Of a DNA stretch of 64,000 nucleotides, positions 52,801 to 62,305 are shown piece after piece. Below the pieces are notes generated by a model, which saw nothing but the letters and a program-made list of their open reading frames with translations, was not told the origin of the DNA and ran no database searches. A program made the translations under genes and the position numbers. Source of the stretch: Bacteroidota bacterium (GTDB taxonomy: Bacteria > Bacteroidota > Bacteroidia > Chitinophagales > BACL12); contig JADJJZ010000029.1 in assembly GCA_016706255.1 (NCBI GenBank), forward strand, positions 310,001 through 374,000, written 5' to 3'. The stretch's first letter is position 1; every line of letters starts with the position of its first letter.

Positions 52801-52973
52801 GAGTAGGATTTTTATTTGGAGTTGGTTGGAGTGGATTTTGTGTATATATCACAAGTTGTTAATTAAACAGCCGAATTTTAGTGTAATTTGTTCTGTGCCA
52901 TTTGCGTGTATTTTTTTGTGAACTTTGTGTTACCAAAAAAATAAAGCGAAGGATTTATTGCAAAAAAAATTAA

Positions 52974-53753
52974 TTAATTATTCATTGCTTCGGAACGCAT
53001 TTTTTCGCTGAGTTCTTTGCCTAGGAATTTGTCGATGATGTTGTGGACCCAATATAGTACGGGCGTGAGAACGATGGCTGCACCCATTTTGTAAACGTAA
53101 TTAACTGTTGCCACTGCAAGCCATAAACTAATTGGCCAATGTGCAGGTCCGATAACAAATGCGACATATAATACCACCACGCTATCAATTATTTGTGATA
53201 TTGCAGTTGAGCCTGTTGCACGTAACCAAATTTTTCCTTCGCCGGTTGCGCGTTTTATTCTATGAAAAACAAATACGTCAATTAATTGTCCGAGTAAAAA
53301 TGCAATGATGCTTCCAGCTATAATCCACATGCCTTGTCCGAAAATTACTGCATACGCATTTTGCATATCGGGCACACCTTTGTCGGTATACGATGCAGGC
53401 CAAAATCCGGCGGGAGCTAAATTAATGGCGATGTAAATAATTCCGAAGGCGTATAAAATAAATACGACTGCGAGATAACTTAATCGTCGCACGCCACGCA
53501 CGCCAAAATATTCGTTGATGATATCGGTCATGATAAAAACAAATGGCCATAAAATAACACCTACGGTGAAATTGAGGGAGCCTTGCTCGCCGAATAAATT
53601 CCAGTTGAATGGTTTCCAGCCAAAGCTGTCTTCGAGCGCGAATATTTTCACGCCGATGAGTTCGGCTAATAAGGCGTTGGTGACTAAAAACACGCCCAGG
53701 ATAAGGAGGAGGCGTGCGGCTTTGCTCGCGAATGGATTGTGATGTTGTTCCAT
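52974..53753 (-). CDS. Queuosine precursor transporter (YhhQ/DUF165 family)
   Basis: 259 residues with about six membrane helices and the family segments LLILGVFLVTNALLAELIGVKIF, TVGVILWPFVFIMTDIINEYFG, FLLGQLIDVFVFHRIKRATG, and TGSTAISQIIDSVVVLYVAF. YhhQ-type proteins take up 7-cyano-7-deazaguanine or related precursors used for queuosine in tRNA. The match is strong; substrate precision is inferred. It is a single gene between two repeat-rich gaps. Confidence 0.9.
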   Translation of the reverse strand: MEQHHNPFASKAARLLLILGVFLVTNALLAELIGVKIFALEDSFGWKPFNWNLFGEQGSLNFTVGVILWPFVFIMTDIINEYFGVRGVRRLSYLAVVFILYAFGIIYIAINLAPAGFWPASYTDKGVPDMQNAYAVIFGQGMWIIAGSIIAFLLGQLIDVFVFHRIKRATGEGKIWLRATGSTAISQIIDSVVVLYVAFVIGPAHWPISLWLAVATVNYVYKMGAAIVLTPVLYWVHNIIDKFLGKELSEKMRSEAMNN

Positions 53754-53786
53754 GTTGTAATATTAGGGAAAAAATAAGTGAGGTGC

Positions 53787-53897
53787 GTTGCTCGCGGGGT
53801 GGTTGTTGCTCGCGGGTGTTGTTTCTCGCGGGGTGTTGTTTCTCGCTAAGCGCGCTAAGGGCAAAGGGCGCGGAGGGATGGTGTGGGTGGTTGATGT
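53787..53897 (-). repeat. Dispersed repeat with GCGCCCTTTGCCC core, copy 2 (inverted)
   Basis: The plus strand reads TTTCTCGCTAAGCGCGCTAA, GGGCAAAGGGCGC, then ATGGTGTGGGTGGTTGATG; inverted relative to 30061-30180. Its first part is an internal tandem array of TGTTNCTCGCGGGGTG-like units. Confidence 0.75.
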
Positions 53898-53909
53898 GGA
53901 AGATTGGAA

Positions 53910-53927
53910 CCTGCCACAGCAGGCAGG
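53910..53927. repeat. Palindrome CCTGCC...GGCAGG
   Basis: Six-base arms CCTGCC and GGCAGG with a six-base loop (ACAGCA). One of three GC-rich palindromes in a row in this gap. Confidence 0.55.
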
Positions 53928-53954
53928 CGCGGAACCCGACGGGGCGGGTCGCTG

Positions 53955-53972
53955 TCCCGATAGCTATCGGGA
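53955..53972. repeat. Perfect 18-bp palindrome
   Basis: TCCCGATAGCTATCGGGA reads the same on both strands. It could be a protein-binding site or part of a dispersed repeat family; a related palindrome, CCCGCTAGCGGG, is at 54018-54029. Confidence 0.8.
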
Positions 53973-54017
53973 TGGGCGGATTTAAACTGATTTTTTTAGG
54001 ATGGTGTGTGATGGATG

Positions 54018-54029
54018 CCCGCTAGCGGG
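54018..54029. repeat. Perfect 12-bp palindrome
   Basis: CCCGCTAGCGGG, similar in shape to the 18-bp palindrome at 53955-53972. Both end in CGGG/CCCG arms. Confidence 0.7.
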
Positions 54030-54108
54030 ACGCTGATTTTTTGGATGGTGTGATATATAACGATTTTGATGGAGAGGGTATAGTTCATATTTACTGATAA
54101 ATTTGAGT

Positions 54109-54157
54109 AAATCCGTTATGTAGGGGCGAATTGCATCCGCCCTTACATAACGGATTT
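54109..54157. repeat. 20-bp-stem hairpin, copy 1
   Basis: Arms 54109-54128 (AAATCCGTTATGTAGGGGCG) and 54138-54157 pair along 20 bp with one G:T wobble and a nine-base loop. No T run, so not an intrinsic terminator. Copy 2 with a shorter stem is at 54313-54343. Confidence 0.8.
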
Positions 54158-54312
54158 ACGAATTGTTACGATTAATTAAATCCCCGGCAAGTGAGATGCT
54201 GATTTTTGGGATGATGTGTTTTGAAAGGAACACAGATTGAACGGGTTAAACGGATAAGGACGGATTGATATTGAGCTGAATTAAAATTTTAAGACCATTT
54301 AGGAAATGTGGT

Positions 54313-54343
54313 ATGTAACGGCGTATTGCATGCGCCCTTACAT
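54313..54343. repeat. Hairpin, copy 2 (shorter)
   Basis: ATGTAACGGCG faces CGCCCTTACAT with one mismatch around loop TATTGCATG; the loop and the 3' arm match copy 1 (54109-54157) closely. Confidence 0.7.
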
Positions 54344-54421
54344 AACGGGTTTGCGGGATTTGAAAGATTAATTTTCAATTTTATCATCAAAATAATAACC
54401 TTAGGTTACATCTTCAGCCTA

Positions 54422-54496
54422 CTCGAAACCACTCATTGCTCATTACTCAGCACTCATCCACGACCACTCATTACTCATCGCTCATCCCTCATCGCT
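54422..54496 (+). repeat. Degenerate CTCAT word tract
   Basis: About ten imperfect repeats such as ACTCATTG, CTCATTACTCAGCACTCAT, CTCATCGCTCATCCCTCATC. It ends directly before the prfC promoter box. Like the GGTACATT tracts it is built of one short word with drift. Confidence 0.7.
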
Positions 54497-54504
54497 GAAT
54501 TCAG

Positions 54505-54512
54505 TATCTTTG
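54505..54512 (+). promoter_or_regulatory. -7 box of prfC
   Basis: TATCTTTG, 19 nt before the ATG at 54532. Confidence 0.6.
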
Positions 54513-54531
54513 CGGCCGAATTGAGTTTGAA

Positions 54532-56130
54532 ATGAGCGTACAATCAGAGATACAAATAAGAAGAACATTTGCGATTATTAGTCACCCGGATGCCGGAAAA
54601 ACGACCCTTACGGAGAAGTTTTTGCTTTATGGTGGTGCAATTCAGGTTGCGGGAGCGGTGAAGAGTAATAAAATCAAAAAATCTGCTACCAGCGACTTTA
54701 TGGAAATTGAACGTCAGCGTGGTATCTCTGTGGCTACCTCGGTGATGTCGTTTGAGTATGAAGGTGTTAAAGTGAATTTATTGGATACTCCCGGTCACAA
54801 GGATTTTGCGGAGGATACTTATCGCACATTAACTGCAGTGGATAGTGTTATTTTGGTTATCGATTGCGTGAAGGGTGTTGAGGAGCAAACCATGCGTTTG
54901 ATGGAAGTTTGTCGCATGCGCAAAACACCGGTTATCATTTTCATCAATAAAATGGACCGCGATGGAAAAGATCCATTTGATTTGTTGGATGAATTGGAAG
55001 AAAAATTAAAAATTCGTGTTCGTCCGCTCAGTTGGCCGATTAATATGGGGACACATTTTAAAGGTGTGTATTCTTTATATCATAAAAAACTCAATTTATT
55101 TCGTCCGGGTTCGCAGCGTGTTGAAGATGATGTATTGATTATTGAAGATTTAAAAGATGGTTTATTAGATAAACAAGTTGGTGAACGTGATGCAAAACAG
55201 TTGCGTGAAGATGTTGAATTAATTGAAGGCGTTTATCACGAATTTGATCGCAAACCATATTTGGATGCAGATATTGCGCCGGTATTTTTTGGTTCTGCGA
55301 TTAACAATTTTGGTGTGCAGGAATTATTGGAGACATTTATTCAAATTGCTCCAGTTCCTCAGGGACGCGAAACAGATGCACGTTTTGTAAGTGCAGATGA
55401 AAATAAATTCAGTGGTTTTATTTTTAAAATCCACGCGAATATCGACCCGCGTCATAGAGACCGGATTGCCTTCTTACGTGTATGTTCCGGGCATTTTGAG
55501 CGCAATAGTTTTTACCATCATGTGCGATTGGATAAAAACTTACGGTTTAATAATCCCTATGCATTTTTAGCATCGAGTAAAGATGTAATTGATGAGGCTT
55601 TTCCAGGTGATGTGATTGGTTTGTATGATACCGGCAATTTTAAAATTGGAGATACTTTAACGGAAGGTGAAGATTTAATGTTTAGAGGGATTCCGAGTTT
55701 TTCGCCTGAGATATTTAAGGAATTGGTGAATATGGATCCGATGAAAACCAAACAATTAGACAAGGGTATTCAGCAGTTAACGGATGAAGGTGTTGCACAG
55801 TTATTTATTCATAATAATGGTTATAAAAAAGTTGTTGGTGCAGTTGGCGAATTACAGTTTGAAGTAATACAATATCGCCTTGAAAATGAATACGGTGCAA
55901 AATGTCGTTTTGTCCCAATTCAAATGAATAAGGCCTGCTGGTTAACCACCACCGATAAAAAACAATTGGATGAATTTATTCGTTTAAAAATAGATTTTAT
56001 TTATTACGATAAAGATCAAAATCCGGTTTACATGGCGGAGACTGGTTGGGCATTAAATGTGGCAATTGAAAATCATCCAAAAATTACTTTCCACACCACA
56101 AGCGAATTTAAAACTGCAACATTGGTTTAA
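54532..56130 (+). CDS. prfC: Peptide chain release factor 3
   Basis: 532 residues, a translational GTPase of the EF-G family. G motifs are in order: HPDAGKTTLTEKFLLYGG, ERQRGISVATSVMSF, DTPGHKDFAEDTYRTL and INKMDRDGKDP. The RF3-type segments MNMGTHFKGVYS-like and DEAFPGDVIGLYDTGNFKIGDTL follow. RF3 recycles RF1/RF2 from the ribosome after peptide release. Length matches E. coli PrfC (529). It begins with ATG 19 nt after a TATCTTTG promoter box. Confidence 0.96.
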   Translation: MSVQSEIQIRRTFAIISHPDAGKTTLTEKFLLYGGAIQVAGAVKSNKIKKSATSDFMEIERQRGISVATSVMSFEYEGVKVNLLDTPGHKDFAEDTYRTLTAVDSVILVIDCVKGVEEQTMRLMEVCRMRKTPVIIFINKMDRDGKDPFDLLDELEEKLKIRVRPLSWPINMGTHFKGVYSLYHKKLNLFRPGSQRVEDDVLIIEDLKDGLLDKQVGERDAKQLREDVELIEGVYHEFDRKPYLDADIAPVFFGSAINNFGVQELLETFIQIAPVPQGRETDARFVSADENKFSGFIFKIHANIDPRHRDRIAFLRVCSGHFERNSFYHHVRLDKNLRFNNPYAFLASSKDVIDEAFPGDVIGLYDTGNFKIGDTLTEGEDLMFRGIPSFSPEIFKELVNMDPMKTKQLDKGIQQLTDEGVAQLFIHNNGYKKVVGAVGELQFEVIQYRLENEYGAKCRFVPIQMNKACWLTTTDKKQLDEFIRLKIDFIYYDKDQNPVYMAETGWALNVAIENHPKITFHTTSEFKTATLV

Positions 56131-56162
56131 TAGCCTTGACAAAATTTTAAGCTTCGATTGAT

Positions 56163-56170
56163 TAACTTTA
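56163..56170 (+). promoter_or_regulatory. -7-like box 4 nt before the hydrolase start
   Basis: TAACTTTA (one base from TAnnTTTG), then TCAG, then GTG. Same 4-nt spacing as dnaG and mntA. Confidence 0.45.
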
Positions 56171-56174
56171 TCAG

Positions 56175-56900
56175 GTGAAACGAAACATCCTGTATACTAT
56201 TTTAAGTTGTTTACTCAGCCTGAGTATACATGCACAGGATAAAATGAAGGTGTATTTAATTCCGGGTCAGGGCTCCGATTGCAGGATTTATAAAAACCTA
56301 CAATTTGATGCACGTTTTGATACGGTGCATATTAATTACATCACTCCCCTGCCGCTGGAATCGATGACGGCCTATGCGCACAGGTTAAGTGTACAAATTG
56401 ATACGACTGAAACATTTTGTATTATCGGAGTATCCTTAGGTGGCATGCTTGCGACAGAAATGACGGATTTTATGCACCCCAAAAAAGTAATTGTAATTTC
56501 CAGCGCAACGGATTCAACTGAAATTCCTGCGTTATATCAGTTTTTTAATAAACATCCTATTCATCGTTATATTCCTTCCAGCGTATTTAAATACTCCACG
56601 TTTATCATGCAGCCTTTGTATGAACCTGACCGCAAATTGGAACGTGCAACTTGTAATGCGATGATTGCAGAAAAGGAAGATGTATTTATTAAATATGCAA
56701 CGGAAATGATTGTATCGTGGAAACGTACACCTGAACAAAATGAAAATAAAACCATCATTCACATTCATGGCAGTGCGGATAATACTTTACCAATTGAATC
56801 TATAAAAGCAGATTATATCATTCCGGGAGGCTCGCATATGATGGCACTTACACAGGCAGATACGATTTCTGTGATTATCAATAAAGAATTACTAAAATAA
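56175..56900 (+). CDS. Secreted alpha/beta hydrolase
   Basis: 241 residues with signal peptide (KRNILYTILSCLLSLSIHAQ). The hydrolase fold shows the strand/turn KVYLIPGQGSD (oxyanion region), the nucleophile elbow GVSLGGMLA with its Ser, and a late HGSADNTLP and GGSHMMAL for the acid and His. Likely an esterase or lipase-like enzyme; substrate unknown. Start is GTG at 56175, with a promoter-like box ending 4 nt before. Facing it, arfB ends 1 base after this gene. Confidence 0.85.
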   Translation: MKRNILYTILSCLLSLSIHAQDKMKVYLIPGQGSDCRIYKNLQFDARFDTVHINYITPLPLESMTAYAHRLSVQIDTTETFCIIGVSLGGMLATEMTDFMHPKKVIVISSATDSTEIPALYQFFNKHPIHRYIPSSVFKYSTFIMQPLYEPDRKLERATCNAMIAEKEDVFIKYATEMIVSWKRTPEQNENKTIIHIHGSADNTLPIESIKADYIIPGGSHMMALTQADTISVIINKELLK

Positions 56901-57317
56901 TTAATCGAGGTCCGGTTTTTTGCGCAGTTGTTTTTTCTCGCCTGCTATTTTTTTATCATTAATTCTTTTCGCAACAACCGATTTTGGTGTTTTTGTTTTT
57001 ACGCGTTTTTTTACCGGTATTAAAGCCTTGGCAAATAATTCGTATAATTTTTCGGTAACCAGTTGTTTGTTTTTTAATTGAGAACGGGCTTCTTCACAAA
57101 CCAAACGTAATTCACCTTCACTGTTTAGCAGGTGACTACATTTTTGCAATAGAATTTGTTTTTGATCTTCAGATAAAAATGTTGAAGTAGAAATAGTAAA
57201 ATACAATTCTACTTTAGTAGAAACTTTATTTACATTTTGTCCGCCCTTACCACTGCTGCGAACTGCTTTAAAAGTAAATTCTGATGATAAATCAGGGATA
57301 TGTTGAATAGCAGACAT
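56901..57317 (-). CDS. arfB: Alternative ribosome-rescue factor ArfB / YaeJ
   Basis: 138 residues of the class-I release-factor catalytic domain only, with the GGQ motif in VRSSGKGGQNVNKVSTKVELYF, which triggers peptide release, and a basic C-terminal tail (KKRVKTKTPKSVVAKRINDKKIAGEKKQLRKK), which in ArfB binds the empty mRNA tunnel of stalled ribosomes. The gene starts inside the MarR stop codon (TAATG, 1-nt overlap), so the two are translated from one mRNA. Confidence 0.94.
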   Translation of the reverse strand: MSAIQHIPDLSSEFTFKAVRSSGKGGQNVNKVSTKVELYFTISTSTFLSEDQKQILLQKCSHLLNSEGELRLVCEEARSQLKNKQLVTEKLYELFAKALIPVKKRVKTKTPKSVVAKRINDKKIAGEKKQLRKKPDLD

Positions 57318-57766
57318 TAAGTACGCATTTTATCCAGCAGGTCGCAGACTTTTTTTGCTTCTGCGGGGGTTAAATTACTCATGATGCTATCGAGGTTATC
57401 GATATCCTCATCAATTTGTTCGAGCAGATTTACACCTTTAGCAGAAAGCACAACATCAACCTGGCGTTTATCTTCTTTACATTTTTTTCTTTTCACCAAA
57501 CCTTTGGCATCTAATTTATCTACTAAACGTGAAGCATTACTTTGTTTATCGAGCATACGTTCAATCAATAAATTTACGCTTGCGGGATTAGGGTATTGAC
57601 CTCTTAAAATGCGCAATAGGTTATATTGTTGTGGAGAGATATCAAACTTTTTAAAAAAGTGAATTTGACGGATATTGAGCCAACTCGTGGTAAACATTAA
57701 GTTCACGAGAAGTTTATGATATTCATCTTTAAACTTAGATTGTTTTATTTCGTCCTCAAGTTTCAT
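57317..57766 (-). CDS. MarR family transcriptional regulator
   Basis: About 149 residues with a winged helix-turn-helix of the MarR type: DISPQQYNLLRILRGQYP, the recognition region VNLLIERMLDKQSNASRLVDKLDAKGLVKRKKCKEDKRQVDVVLSAKG. It would act as a dimer and likely regulates its own operon. The open frame starts at 57826, but the ATG at 57764-57766 (MKLEDEIKQSKF) matches the family start. Coupled to arfB by a 1-nt overlap. Confidence 0.9.
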   Translation of the reverse strand: MKLEDEIKQSKFKDEYHKLLVNLMFTTSWLNIRQIHFFKKFDISPQQYNLLRILRGQYPNPASVNLLIERMLDKQSNASRLVDKLDAKGLVKRKKCKEDKRQVDVVLSAKGVNLLEQIDEDIDNLDSIMSNLTPAEAKKVCDLLDKMRT

Positions 57767-57805
57767 AATTGCGTGTTTAACGTGAATGTTGTTATAAAAG
57801 TATAA

Positions 57806-57842
57806 AAAAAAACGGCAAAGCACCAAAGCGCTTACCGTTTAT
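57806..57842 (-). terminator. Probable terminator of the FG-GAP gene
   Basis: On the minus strand AACGGTAAGC and GCTTTGCCGTT form an imperfect stem, followed by a run of nine T. It lies 16 bp past the stop at 57858. Confidence 0.65.
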
Positions 57843-57857
57843 ATCTTGAACAATATT

Positions 57858-59786
57858 TTATTGTTTTATAAATTGACGTGTGATTTTACCGGAATTAGAT
57901 TCAACCAGAACAAAATAATTTCCTGCAGCTAAATCTTTAACTTCATTTACTACTACAACGGTTTGCGGTTCATCAACCTGGTATTTTTTGCTAATGACCA
58001 TTTCACCACTCAGCGAAAAAATGCGCACTTGAACCGGTCCTGTCGACTGGCCGAGGGCAATGTTGATTTTATCGGAAGTTGGTGAAGGGAATACCTGCAT
58101 TTCGTTCATTTCACCTTCTTTATGTGTTGGGGTATAAAAGTCGAGAATTGCAGATTTGCCTGTCCAACCCCCATCACATTTTGCAGCAACAAATGCGGTA
58201 TAATGTGCACCGGGTACCAAACCACCCATAATTAAAACAGAATCTTCTGTTAGAATTCTATACTCTGTTCCGGGGCCGTCTAAACGTTTCATGTAAAATT
58301 TATATTTCTGTGCACCATACAACCAATCCCAACCAATGGTAACAGAGTTTGGTGTAATAAAATAAATTGCAGGATGCTGAGGCGGGTCACATTGTTGCGG
58401 CTGACCGTAGAATGCATATACTGCACCTTCACGTGTTTGGTCATTGGAATATTCATCGCCGGAAACAATGATATCATCATATCCATCGCCATTAATATCT
58501 CCACCATTCGTGAGATTTGTGCCAACTACATCAGCGCTGTCCATTCCTTTGAAAGTCCATGTAGGATTACGTTGTGGCCCTTTTGGACCACCCAGATATA
58601 ATTCAGCCTTACCGGCGTTCATTAAATCGCCATTATCGTAATATTTAGACCCAACCAATAAATCGTCGTAACCATCGTGATTCAAATCGCCGGCTTCGTT
58701 TACGTTAAATGCAAATCGTTCATCGTATTGAGTGCCGTTTGCCACCCATCCGATTTCTGGTTGCAATCCGCCTTCGCTGCCATAATGTACATGTAATTTA
58801 CCTGCCTGATAAACACCTAAAGCATCAAATCTTGGAGCACCAACAACCACATCATCAAAACCATCTCCATTTAAATCGCCTGCGCTGGATAAGTTGATTG
58901 CAAAAAAGGAAGTATCCATAGCGCCGCCGGCAACCATAAAATCAGGAATACCATCCGGTCCGGTTGCACTGCCTTCGAAGGTGCACAACATGCCATCTCC
59001 AATTAAAAAGATATATCCGCCAATATGTAAGTCGTTATAACCATCGCCGTTCACATCCCCTGCTCTATCCATTGATACGCCAAGGTTTGCGTCTTCAACA
59101 ATACCAACGCACGACATAAAAGGAGTAGTATTTATGCCATCTTCAGCACCATTAAAAATCCAGAATTTGCCGGCTTTATTACCGGAGTCACCCAGCACTT
59201 CATCATCATCCCACCCGTGCGCGCCAACACAAATTTCGTCATATCCATCGTCATTTAAATCGCCTGCAATTACAACAGCCTCACCCAACTTTGCACCTTT
59301 TCGGTTACCACGCATGGTCCAAAATGGCGTTGTTGATGGTCCGTCAGGTCCGCCTAAGTATAGATAAACCTTGCCTTCATTAACTTTAAATTCAGAATAT
59401 TCATGTGAACCAATCAATACATCAGCATAACCATCATTATTAACATCCCCCTTAATTGAAACACAACGACCATAACCACTGCTGTCATGTTCACCGTAAA
59501 GCACCCAATCCGGTTCAATGGATAATCCTTCAGGAGAACCGTAATAAATAAATACTGCGCCTTCGCCAACAAATGCATGCTCATAACTTGGAGCGCCTAC
59601 AATTACATCATCATATCCATCACCATTCACATCGCCACCGCCATCGATCCAGAAACCAAATTCACAGTCGGTGTCGTTCCCTTCTACCTTCCAGTCAAAC
59701 TCAGGCGCCACAGGAGGTACCACCAATGCGGTAAACAGCACAGTGGTGCAGGTTAAAAGCAGCGAATTAATTAGTAGTTTATTCAT
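57858..59786 (-). CDS. T9SS-sorted FG-GAP/integrin-like propeller protein
   Basis: 642 residues: signal segment (INSLLLTCTTVLFTALVVPP), seven FG-GAP/VCBS-type repeats (about 30-470) of the form GDVNGDGYDDVIVGAPS, each with a DxDGxxD-like calcium-loop, making an alpha-integrin-like beta-propeller. Then an Fn3-like domain (about 475-555; PNSVTIGWDWL) and a T9SS type A sorting domain (VFPSPTSDKINIALG ... LAAGNYFVLVESNSG). It is exported to the surface. A role in adhesion or ligand binding is inferred from the fold. It is a single gene with a terminator behind it. Confidence 0.9.
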   Translation of the reverse strand: MNKLLINSLLLTCTTVLFTALVVPPVAPEFDWKVEGNDTDCEFGFWIDGGGDVNGDGYDDVIVGAPSYEHAFVGEGAVFIYYGSPEGLSIEPDWVLYGEHDSSGYGRCVSIKGDVNNDGYADVLIGSHEYSEFKVNEGKVYLYLGGPDGPSTTPFWTMRGNRKGAKLGEAVVIAGDLNDDGYDEICVGAHGWDDDEVLGDSGNKAGKFWIFNGAEDGINTTPFMSCVGIVEDANLGVSMDRAGDVNGDGYNDLHIGGYIFLIGDGMLCTFEGSATGPDGIPDFMVAGGAMDTSFFAINLSSAGDLNGDGFDDVVVGAPRFDALGVYQAGKLHVHYGSEGGLQPEIGWVANGTQYDERFAFNVNEAGDLNHDGYDDLLVGSKYYDNGDLMNAGKAELYLGGPKGPQRNPTWTFKGMDSADVVGTNLTNGGDINGDGYDDIIVSGDEYSNDQTREGAVYAFYGQPQQCDPPQHPAIYFITPNSVTIGWDWLYGAQKYKFYMKRLDGPGTEYRILTEDSVLIMGGLVPGAHYTAFVAAKCDGGWTGKSAILDFYTPTHKEGEMNEMQVFPSPTSDKINIALGQSTGPVQVRIFSLSGEMVISKKYQVDEPQTVVVVNEVKDLAAGNYFVLVESNSGKITRQFIKQ

Positions 59787-59866
59787 TATTTTAAAGTCTC
59801 AATAAAGGTAAAACCTTTTACCTGCCTATCCAAAATGATTTTCGTCAATTAGAGCAGGATAACAAA

Positions 59867-62296
59867 TTAAAAAGAAAGCGTTAAACCCGCATTCCAGTTG
59901 ATTCCTGCCTGCGGATAAAAGCCCATTAATTGTGACGGTGTATCTTCATAGATGTAACGGTACACCCATGCGTTGCTCTCATATAATTGATTTGTAACGT
60001 TTTGTAAGTTAAAATTAAATGCGAGCGATGAACCCTGCTTGCGGGTAAAAACATATCGCAAACCGGCATCATGTAATAAATAGGCATCGAGTTTTCTTTC
60101 TTCACTGTTGCTGTTATCAGCATATTGTTTACCCACATATTTGGAAGTAAATGATAATGTGATACGATTGGAATATTTTACGCCGGTAATATCCAAAATA
60201 TTGTATGCGAGTTTATTAAAAACGATTGTTGAAGGAGAAAATGCTATACTAGAATTATTATAGGTGATAGGTGTTTGTTCTCCTGTGTCCCAGTTATCTA
60301 AATATTCGGTGTATTCAACAATGGTATTTTTACTTAAGGTAAAATTTGCTTCCCAGGTTAATTTATCTGTAAAAAACATTTTTGCCCAAGCAGCTTCAAT
60401 TCCGGTTCTGTAACTGGATGGAATATTTGTTCTGGTATATGCACCAACATCATTAATTTCTCCTGTTAATACCAATTGATTTTTGTAATACATCATGTAA
60501 TAATTTAACGAGAATTGCCATCCTTTAAATTGAATGCGCTCTCCTATTTCTGTATTATATAAATGTTCAGGTGATGGTCTGCTTTGGGAAGATGATTCCA
60601 CATAGTCGTCACGGTTGGGCTCTTTGCCTGAAACACCAGCAAATACGTAAGTTTCAAAGGAATTGCTGTGTAAAAATGTTATGCCGGCTTTAGGATTAAA
60701 AAATAATAAATTCACTGTTTGCTCCAGCGGAATTCCTTCATCATCATAACCCAAAAAACGATAGTTTACATCGCGCAACTGCAGGTCTGTTAATACATTT
60801 ATTTTTCGTGTTTTATATATCCATTGTCCGAACACATTTGCATCGTGTTTTAATGCATCATTTTGATACCATTCATAATTATGTGGTAAAGATGAAGCGT
60901 ATTCACTCCAAATAACATTTCCAAAATGATCGCCTGCATGTAAATACCAGGCACCACCAAAGTTCAAGGTATTATTATCATCAACTTGATTTTCATATTG
61001 CATAAAAACACCACCGAAATCACTGTCCAGCCATTTTTGTGTAATTAAATCTGTTGATGTAATGGTATCACTTCCAACAATTACATCCTCAACCCCATAA
61101 TCACTAAATAACTGCTCGCTTTCATATTGTTCATAGTAGCCTTTCCCTTTTGTGTAATTAAACGTGATGCGCAATACATCAGATGTGTTTAAATTAAAAA
61201 TATTATGCCACTGATAATGCGTTTGGATATAATTATCTGTTTGATTTTCATACGTATACGGATTGTAGGTACGGTTGGTATCCAGTATTTCAGCCGGTAC
61301 ACCAGCCCATGACTGGTAAGTTATTTCGTTACCGGAAAATACATTGATGATAGCTTTATATTTAATTGTTTGATAAGCAGCCGTAATAAAATAAGAATTT
61401 AAATCAGCGTAAGCACGGTCAACATATCCCTCAGAATAAACATCCGAATAACGGCCTTCCAGTTGCCAGTGATCATTAATTAATCCTGTTCCAAATTGAA
61501 TCATTTTTTTTGAAAGGTTAAATGAGCCGGTATGATATCCTAATTTAACGAAAGGTTTGCGACTTAAAACATTGGTATTAATATTTACTGCAGCACCAAA
61601 AGAGCTGATACCATTTGTTGAAGTTCCAACACCGCGTTGAATCTGTATTTCATCAACACTCGACGCAAAATCGGGTAAATCGACCCAATAGGTTTGTTGT
61701 GATTCTGCATCATTATATGGAACACCATTTACTGTAATATTCACTCTTGTGGCATCACTTCCGCGTATACGCAAACCCGTATAACCCACGCCATTGCCCG
61801 CATCGGAGGTAACAACTGTTGAAGGTGTTGACTCCAGCAGAAAAGGCATATCCTCCCCAAAATTATTTTCATTTAATTGTTTACCCATTATAGTAGTATA
61901 AGTAACAGGTGCATTTGATACTATTGTATTTGCACTTATTCGAACCGGGAAAAAAATATGATTTGCAGGTGTTAAATAAATTAATATTTTTCGTTCATTA
62001 CCATTTATTAGAATTTCATTTCCTTGTGCATCGTACTCTTTGGTTATCACAAATCTTATTAATCCTTCCGAAAAAGAAATATGCTTAACAGCCGGACTTT
62101 CAAATTCGGGAATTACAACTGAAAAATACCCTGCTGAATCAGTAAAAGTTGAAACATTTGCTTTTTTAAAATATACAAGCGCATCGGAAATGGGTTTATC
62201 AACTTCTTCAATTAAAACGTTACCACTTACTGTAATTTGGGTAAAAGAAAATGTGCTTGAGAGCAGTATAGATATACAAAAAATAAATTTTTTCAT
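59867..62296 (-). CDS. TonB-dependent outer-membrane receptor, thiamine-regulated
   Basis: 809 residues. Signal peptide (MKKFIFCISILLSSTFSF), a CarboxypepD_reg-like beta-sandwich (about 20-110), then a plug domain (MPFLLESTPSTVVTSDAGNGVGYTGLRIRGSDATRVNITVNGVPYNDAESQ), then a 22-strand barrel that ends in GINWNAGLTLSF with the C-terminal Phe. It takes up a large or rare nutrient with TonB energy. A TPP riboswitch directly upstream indicates thiamine or a thiamine precursor. It is separated from the PnuC gene pair by that riboswitch. Confidence 0.93.
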   Translation of the reverse strand: MKKFIFCISILLSSTFSFTQITVSGNVLIEEVDKPISDALVYFKKANVSTFTDSAGYFSVVIPEFESPAVKHISFSEGLIRFVITKEYDAQGNEILINGNERKILIYLTPANHIFFPVRISANTIVSNAPVTYTTIMGKQLNENNFGEDMPFLLESTPSTVVTSDAGNGVGYTGLRIRGSDATRVNITVNGVPYNDAESQQTYWVDLPDFASSVDEIQIQRGVGTSTNGISSFGAAVNINTNVLSRKPFVKLGYHTGSFNLSKKMIQFGTGLINDHWQLEGRYSDVYSEGYVDRAYADLNSYFITAAYQTIKYKAIINVFSGNEITYQSWAGVPAEILDTNRTYNPYTYENQTDNYIQTHYQWHNIFNLNTSDVLRITFNYTKGKGYYEQYESEQLFSDYGVEDVIVGSDTITSTDLITQKWLDSDFGGVFMQYENQVDDNNTLNFGGAWYLHAGDHFGNVIWSEYASSLPHNYEWYQNDALKHDANVFGQWIYKTRKINVLTDLQLRDVNYRFLGYDDEGIPLEQTVNLLFFNPKAGITFLHSNSFETYVFAGVSGKEPNRDDYVESSSQSRPSPEHLYNTEIGERIQFKGWQFSLNYYMMYYKNQLVLTGEINDVGAYTRTNIPSSYRTGIEAAWAKMFFTDKLTWEANFTLSKNTIVEYTEYLDNWDTGEQTPITYNNSSIAFSPSTIVFNKLAYNILDITGVKYSNRITLSFTSKYVGKQYADNSNSEERKLDAYLLHDAGLRYVFTRKQGSSLAFNFNLQNVTNQLYESNAWVYRYIYEDTPSQLMGFYPQAGINWNAGLTLSF

Positions 62297-62305
62297 GACA
62301 AAGGT

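Larger units (their letters stand above)
53754..54531. other. Gene-free stretch with several repeat and palindrome types
   Basis: No credible gene; the short open frames here have repeat-derived composition. Holds a dispersed repeat, three perfect palindromes, two related long hairpins and a CTCAT-rich tract, described separately. Confidence 0.85.

Noticed and set aside
53714..54025. Open frames in the gap before prfC
   Set aside because: They are translations of repeats and palindromes with odd Gly/Trp/Arg-rich composition.
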